A program made the translations under genes and the position numbers. This document shows positions 30,975-34,305 of a DNA stretch of 34,305 nucleotides, in pieces. How positions within the stretch are numbered: the stretch's first letter is position 1; the number at the start of each line of letters is the position of its first letter. Source of the stretch: JBOGJG01 sp050747825 (lineage in GTDB: Bacteria; Acidobacteriota; UBA6911; RPQK01; JBOGJG01); contig JBOGJG010000078.1 of NCBI GenBank assembly GCA_050747825.1, positions 1 through 34,305 on the forward strand. Direction: 5' to 3'. Below the pieces are notes generated by a model. It was given only the letters and a program-made list of their open reading frames with translations. It did no database searches and was not told the origin of the DNA.

Positions 30975-32384
30975 ATGGTTGAAGGCGCCAGGCCGATTCC
31001 ACTGCTGGCGATTCTGCTGTTGGGGCTTGCCATCTGGCTGATCCCCCCGCCCGAAGGAGTGGAGCCGCAGGCCTGGCATCTGCTGGCCATCTTCATCGCA
31101 ACAATAGCCGGGATTATCGTCAAACCTTTGCCTATGGGGGCGGTGGCTGTCCTGGGCACTTTGGCGACGGTGCTCACCGGAACTCTTTCCATCGGTCAGG
31201 CCTTGAGCGGATTCAGCAATACCACCATTTGGCTGATCGTGCTCGCCTTCTTCATCGCCCGCGGATTCATCAAGACTGGTTTGGGGAGGCGTATTGCCTA
31301 TGTCTTCATCGCGCTGCTGGGCAGGCGCAGCCTGGGGCTGGGCTATGGCCTGGTAGCCACCGATCTGTTTTTGGCTCCGGCTATCCCCAGCAATACGGCC
31401 CGGACCGGTGGAGTCATGTTTCCGGTTCTGCTCTCTCTGGCGGAGGCTTATGAAAGTCGCCCGGATGACGGCAGCGCTAGGAAAATCGGAGCCTTTTTAA
31501 CCTTCACAGCCTTTCAGGGAACCAATATCACCAGCGCCATGTTTCTCACCGCCATGGCCGCCAACCCTTTGGCCGCGCAACTGGCCGCCGACCAGGGCAT
31601 CCTCATCACCTGGAGGCTGTGGGCGATAGCTGCCTTCTTGCCGGGGATGGTCAGTCTGATCGTTATCCCTCTTCTGATTTACAGGCTCTATCCGCCGGAA
31701 GTTAAAAGCACGCCGGGGGCTGTGGCTATCGCCCGCGATAAATTGAAGGACATGGGTTCGGTCAGGAAAGAGGAACGAATTATGGCCGCCACTTTCGTCC
31801 TTCTCCTGACGCTCTGGATTTTTGGGTCGGACCTGGGGATGGACAGCACGACCGCAGCTCTGGTCGGACTGGCTGGCCTCCTGGTCACGGGCGTCCTGAC
31901 CTGGGGCGACATCTGCCGTGAAGAGGAAGCCTGGAACACTCTGGTCTGGTTTGCGGCCCTGGTGATGATGGCCACCTATCTGAACGAGCTGGGACTGATT
32001 CCCTGGTTCAGCCAGACCGTCGCGGCCTGGATTGAAGGCACAGCCTGGTTGACGGCTTTTGTCGTGCTCTCCCTGACTTACTTTTACAGTCATTATCTTT
32101 TCGCCAGCAACACGGCGCACGTCAGCTCGATGTATGCTCCCTTTTTGGCGGTCGCGTTGATCGTGGGAACCCCTCCGCTCCTGGCCGCCCTTGTGCTGGC
32201 TTTCTTCAGCAACCTCTTTAGCAGCATGACCCACTACGGCACAGGCCCGGCGCCGATTTTCTTCGGCTCGGGCTTTGTGGATCTGGTCACTTGGTGGCGG
32301 CTGGGTTTCCTGATCAGCGTCGCTAATATTCTGATCTGGCTGATTCTAGGCGGACTGTGGTGGAAACTTTTAGGCCTGTGGTGA
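30975..32384 (+). CDS. DASS-family (SLC13/CitT-type) anion transporter
   Basis: A 469-residue inner-membrane transporter of the divalent anion:Na+ symporter (DASS) family, with about 11-12 hydrophobic helices. The two family SNT-type motifs are present: SNTARTGGVMFPVLLSLAEAYES in the first half and FASNTAHVSSMYAPFL in the second; they bind sodium and carboxylate. WLIVLAFFIARGFIKTGLGRRIAYVFIALLG is a further typical block in TM4-TM5. Substrates in the family are succinate, malate, 2-oxoglutarate, citrate and similar acids. It starts 2 bases after the aldolase stop, so the two are cotranscribed. A carboxylated compound or the aldolase product is therefore a reasonable cargo. Its last 15 bases overlap the convergent dehydrogenase gene. 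Confidence 0.85.
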   Translation: MVEGARPIPLLAILLLGLAIWLIPPPEGVEPQAWHLLAIFIATIAGIIVKPLPMGAVAVLGTLATVLTGTLSIGQALSGFSNTTIWLIVLAFFIARGFIKTGLGRRIAYVFIALLGRRSLGLGYGLVATDLFLAPAIPSNTARTGGVMFPVLLSLAEAYESRPDDGSARKIGAFLTFTAFQGTNITSAMFLTAMAANPLAAQLAADQGILITWRLWAIAAFLPGMVSLIVIPLLIYRLYPPEVKSTPGAVAIARDKLKDMGSVRKEERIMAATFVLLLTLWIFGSDLGMDSTTAALVGLAGLLVTGVLTWGDICREEEAWNTLVWFAALVMMATYLNELGLIPWFSQTVAAWIEGTAWLTAFVVLSLTYFYSHYLFASNTAHVSSMYAPFLAVALIVGTPPLLAALVLAFFSNLFSSMTHYGTGPAPIFFGSGFVDLVTWWRLGFLISVANILIWLILGGLWWKLLGLW

Positions 32385-33506
32385 GGGACCTGTGATCTTG
32401 ACGCGAGCCCTTTTCAGAAATGCCAGAACATAGTTCAGAATTCCGGGAGCGGCGCCAAGCTCCTCAGGCGCTACGATGCCAGCGCGCCTGAACCTTCCCT
32501 CCAGGAGCAGCCTGGCCACAGCGGCACAGGTAAAGCCGGTCGTCCTTGCCATGGAGCTGAGACGGCTTTGCGGGTCATATTCGGCCCAGAGACGATACTC
32601 CAGTTGCTCGTCATGACCGGCAAGGTTTCGCACCTGCATCTGCACGATCAGAATCGTGAATTCCGGCTCGCCGGCCTCCAGCCGCCAGGAGCGGGAGAGC
32701 AACTCAGTGCTGAGATCGATGGGACGGACGCTGTTTTTCTTAATGTCGATGGGCGTTGTGTCAAAGAAGCCGGCCTCCCGAAGGCCTTGCATCCCCTTGG
32801 CGTGGCCCGGATAGCGCAGCGTCTTCTCCGTCATGCGAGGAATTTTCTGCGTGCGCAGGAGCGTCCTGAGACCGTCGGTGTTAAACGCTTCCAGAGTGCC
32901 GATTCCGGAAATCTCCAGGAATTCGACCTCAGAAAGGGCGGGCTTGCTGATCAATTTGCCATCTTCGATCATCCGGGCGGGGCGCGTGTACTCCTCGATG
33001 ACGTCTCGGGGCGAAAAGGGGGCTTTGTATTCGAACGGAGAACTTCGGGCCAGTGGCAGTCCTCCCACGTAACAGAGGTAGCTTTGGACCAGAGCGTAGC
33101 TACAGGTGTATCCCAGCATCATGTTGCACAGCCCCGGAGCCAGCCCGCAGTCCACTACGGCGGTCACACCCCGGCGGCGAGCCTGCTCATCCAGAGCAAA
33201 GGGCTCTTCCGGAAAGAAGGAGATGTCCACAACGTTTTTGCCCGCTTCGATGACTTCGGTCAGAACCTTGTAACCGAGAAAACCCGGTACAGCGCCAATC
33301 ACAAGATCGCAGTTGGACACCACTCTCCGGACTGCTTCGCTGCTGGACAGATCCGCAATCTCAGTCTGAAGAGAGCCTCCTTGATGCAGTCGCTTCAGTC
33401 TCTCGGCATTGCTGTCCACCGCCTTCACGCGGCAGTCAGAGGCCAGTTCAAGCGCAATCGCGCTCCCCATCATGCCGGCTCCCAGGACGACAGCCCGGTC
33501 GCTCAT
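32370..33506 (-). CDS. Saccharopine dehydrogenase-family protein, lysine 6-dehydrogenase-like
   Basis: A 378-residue NAD(P)-binding oxidoreductase. The N-terminal Rossmann fold has VVLGAGMMGSAIALELA (residues 5-21, GxGxxG), followed by NCDLVIGAVPGFLGYKVLTEVIEAGKNVVDISFFPEEP (about 67-105), typical of saccharopine-dehydrogenase-type enzymes. The next block CGLAPGLCNMMLGYTCSYAL (about 119-138) and length resemble lysine 6-dehydrogenase, which oxidises the epsilon-amino group of lysine. True saccharopine dehydrogenases have an extended C-terminal part and act on saccharopine; the substrate here is not certain. The gene is convergent with the DASS gene (15-base overlap). A 93-codon frame of unknown origin ends immediately before its ATG. 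Confidence 0.82.
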   Translation of the reverse strand: MSDRAVVLGAGMMGSAIALELASDCRVKAVDSNAERLKRLHQGGSLQTEIADLSSSEAVRRVVSNCDLVIGAVPGFLGYKVLTEVIEAGKNVVDISFFPEEPFALDEQARRRGVTAVVDCGLAPGLCNMMLGYTCSYALVQSYLCYVGGLPLARSSPFEYKAPFSPRDVIEEYTRPARMIEDGKLISKPALSEVEFLEISGIGTLEAFNTDGLRTLLRTQKIPRMTEKTLRYPGHAKGMQGLREAGFFDTTPIDIKKNSVRPIDLSTELLSRSWRLEAGEPEFTILIVQMQVRNLAGHDEQLEYRLWAEYDPQSRLSSMARTTGFTCAAVARLLLEGRFRRAGIVAPEELGAAPGILNYVLAFLKRARVKITGPSPQA

Positions 33507-33788
33507 CTATTTTGACCTGAGTGATCGGAAGAGCCACTCATAGGTTTCCGCGTAGAAGTAGTCATGCACTCCGGCATATTTACCGCTCCCGAGTTCAATG
33601 GTCAATGAAGATCTACAACAGAGGAACTCAAGAAAGATCGGAAAGATCAGTTTGAACATCGAAGTCACCCACGTACCGCTCGACGCAATCTTCAGTGTGC
33701 GCGAGGAGTATACGGCAGCTACCTGGTACAGGAGCTGAAGCGGCTCTGTTACGAGAAAGGGTGCATTGCCTCCGCCACGCTGCCACAA
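33507..33788 (-). CDS. Hypothetical small protein, doubtful
   Basis: A 93-codon frame whose TAG abuts the ATG of the lysine-6-dehydrogenase-like gene, as expected for a coupled gene. The product has a hydrophobic middle (MFKLIFPIFLEFLCC) and an aromatic end (HDYFYAETYEWLFRSL). I recognise no family. The opposite strand also has an open frame here, codon use is not convincing, and no ribosome site precedes the start. It could be a remnant or noise. Confidence 0.25.
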   Translation of the reverse strand: MWQRGGGNAPFLVTEPLQLLYQVAAVYSSRTLKIASSGTWVTSMFKLIFPIFLEFLCCRSSLTIELGSGKYAGVHDYFYAETYEWLFRSLRSK

Positions 33789-33898
33789 AGACCATCTCGC
33801 GTCGCGGCTGACCTTACAGTGCGCCGGGATGCTGCGGCCGCATTAACGCTTGAGCGTCAACCTGCGGAACAAAGAGGAAAAATCAAAAAACTTAAGAA

Positions 33899-33963
33899 TG
33901 CCGGGGGACGGAATCGAACCGCCGACACGCGGATTTTCAGTCCATTGCATGGCGGCTCCCGGC
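33899..33963 (-). pseudogene. tRNA-Phe(GAA)-like sequence with deleted D-arm
   Basis: Read on the minus strand, the 65 bases have an intact anticodon loop CTGAAAA (anticodon GAA, Phe), a 5-base variable loop GTGTC, a T-arm GGCGG-TTCGATT-CCGTC and a 3' acceptor strand CCCCGGC plus discriminator A. The 5' side is faulty: acceptor GCCGGGA has one mismatch, and only 11 bases (GCCGCCATGCA) stand where a D-arm of about 16-19 is needed; the anticodon stem also has an A-C pair. No CCA is encoded. It is therefore a broken tRNA or an attachment-site copy of a tRNA 3' half, not a working tRNA. Confidence 0.55.
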
Positions 33964-34080
33964 ACGCGAGGCTTCGACATGGGCATAAACCGGGGCATAT
34001 TACGAGTGAAGGGGTCGCAAGCGGATATAGAATGGAATGCGGAGAGGACAGCCCAAGTCGCTGTTCTTGAAGCTCAATCC

Positions 34081-34100
34081 AAATCGGCGCAAATCGGCGC
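34081..34100 (+). repeat. Tandem 10-mer aaatcggcgc x2
   Basis: Two exact adjacent copies (34081-34090 and 34091-34100), directly before the tRNA-Cys-like sequence. Each contains GGCGC, which matches the start of the acceptor stem that the downstream 3' acceptor strand (CGGCGCC) would require, so it may be left over from duplication at the tRNA 5' end. Confidence 0.5.
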
Positions 34101-34116
34101 AACAGGGCGCACCCAA

Positions 34117-34158
34117 CTGCAAAACCTCGATTCGTCGGTTCGATTCCGACCGGCGCCT
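34117..34158 (+). pseudogene. tRNA-Cys(GCA) 3' half, possible att site
   Basis: The 42 bases from 34117 follow a tRNA-Cys from its anticodon loop onward: loop CTGCAAA (GCA), anticodon-stem 3' strand ACCTC, variable loop GATTC, perfect T-stem GTCGG/CCGAC around TTCGATT, acceptor strand CGGCGCC and discriminator T. The 5' neighbour (acccaa) does not pair with ACCTC and no D-arm can be drawn. The tRNA is therefore only its 3' half. Such 3' halves are what integrative elements leave or carry at attachment sites. A chimeric assembly would look the same. Confidence 0.5.
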
Positions 34159-34165
34159 CTCCCCG

Positions 34166-34305
34166 CTAGGACACCGCCCCCGCCCCCGCCCCCGCCGGCT
34201 GCTGGACCGGCTCCGCCGGTAGCGGGGACACGATCACGCCTTCGCCGAGCGCGATCCCCGGTCCCGCGAAGCTGCCCACGTCCCCTCCGAAATACGCCTC
34301 CTCTC
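34166..34305 (-). CDS. C-terminus of an unknown protein, partial
   Basis: The minus strand is open from the window edge to a TAG at 34166-34168: EAYFGGDVGSFAGPGIALGEGVIV, then SPLPAEPVQQPAGAGAGAVS. The tail is an Ala-Gly repeat made by gcgggg hexamers. I cannot name the protein. The DNA is far more GC-rich than the rest of the window and starts 8 bases from the tRNA-Cys 3' end. Confidence 0.4.
   Translation of the reverse strand, partial: EEAYFGGDVGSFAGPGIALGEGVIVSPLPAEPVQQPAGAGAGAVS
34174..34196. repeat. Hexamer repeat (cgcccc)n
   Basis: Three runs of five C separated by single G; on the opposite strand they form G5 runs that could support a quadruplex. They encode the Ala-Gly tail of the partial protein. 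Confidence 0.5.

Noticed and set aside
32568..33515. 315-codon open frame on the plus strand opposite the lysine-6-dehydrogenase-like gene
   Set aside because: The Rossmann motif and family blocks are on the minus strand.
33819..34070. 83-codon frame with GGRNRTADTRIFSP
   Set aside because: This peptide is a well-known false translation of the antisense of a tRNA; here it reads across the tRNA-Phe-like sequence.
1..34305. CRISPR array, prophage or classical defence island
   Set aside because: No set of regularly spaced direct repeats of 25-40 bases, no cas genes, no phage structural genes and no restriction or abortive-infection genes apart from the vapBC-like pair.

Overview
The window is about 34 kb of bacterial chromosome with moderately high GC, encoding roughly 25 intact protein genes. 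The gene content suggests an uncultured Acidobacteriota or a related lineage. The main reasons are the pair of a secreted cytochrome/DUF1549/DUF1553 protein with a twin-arginine DUF1501 protein, the NtrY/NtrX system, a BNR sialidase-like secreted protein, and many exported hydrolases. This is inferred from gene content only; there is no rRNA to confirm it.

Layout. Bases 1-500 hold the N-terminal end of a transposase gene broken by an amber codon. Bases 670-4,110 carry a secreted M20 peptidase divergent from an exported amidohydrolase, then a PRC-barrel protein. A truncated DinB/YfiT-like gene lies in front of the DUF1549/DUF1553-DUF1501 pair, which is followed by arfB and an APC permease (4.5-10.5 kb). 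A dienelactone-hydrolase-like protein and a VapBC-type toxin-antitoxin pair follow on the minus strand. A 53-codon peroxiredoxin remnant abuts the vapBC promoter. Bases 12.6-27.2 kb are mostly core: gltX-rlmB, a convergent stand-alone hyuA-like gene, ntrY-ntrX-xer recombinase, rpsO, pnp, larB and mutS2. Bases 27.3-33.5 kb are accessory: a secreted protein of unknown function, a BNR sialidase-like protein divergent from a DHDPS/NAL-family aldolase plus DASS transporter, and a lysine-6-dehydrogenase-like oxidoreductase. The last 500 bases have little coding content. They hold two tRNA-like sequences (Phe and Cys) whose 5' portions are defective, then an abrupt switch to very GC-rich DNA with the C-terminus of an unknown protein.

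How the genes work together. gltX/rlmB, rpsO/pnp, arfB and mutS2 serve translation, ribosome rescue, RNA turnover and ribosome or DNA quality control. ntrYX is a membrane-sensor and sigma-54 activator pair. The accessory genes look like scavenging functions: secreted or exported hydrolases, amino-acid and dicarboxylate transporters, and an aldolase.

Most interesting observations: a near-continuous 25-bp hairpin in the pnp leader; the paired tRNA 3' halves at a composition break; heptameric intergenic repeats that sit on ribosome-binding or start regions; three independent gene remnants; and the sialidase/aldolase/transporter/dehydrogenase module, whose substrate is unknown. No clear new defence system, CRISPR array or prophage is visible.
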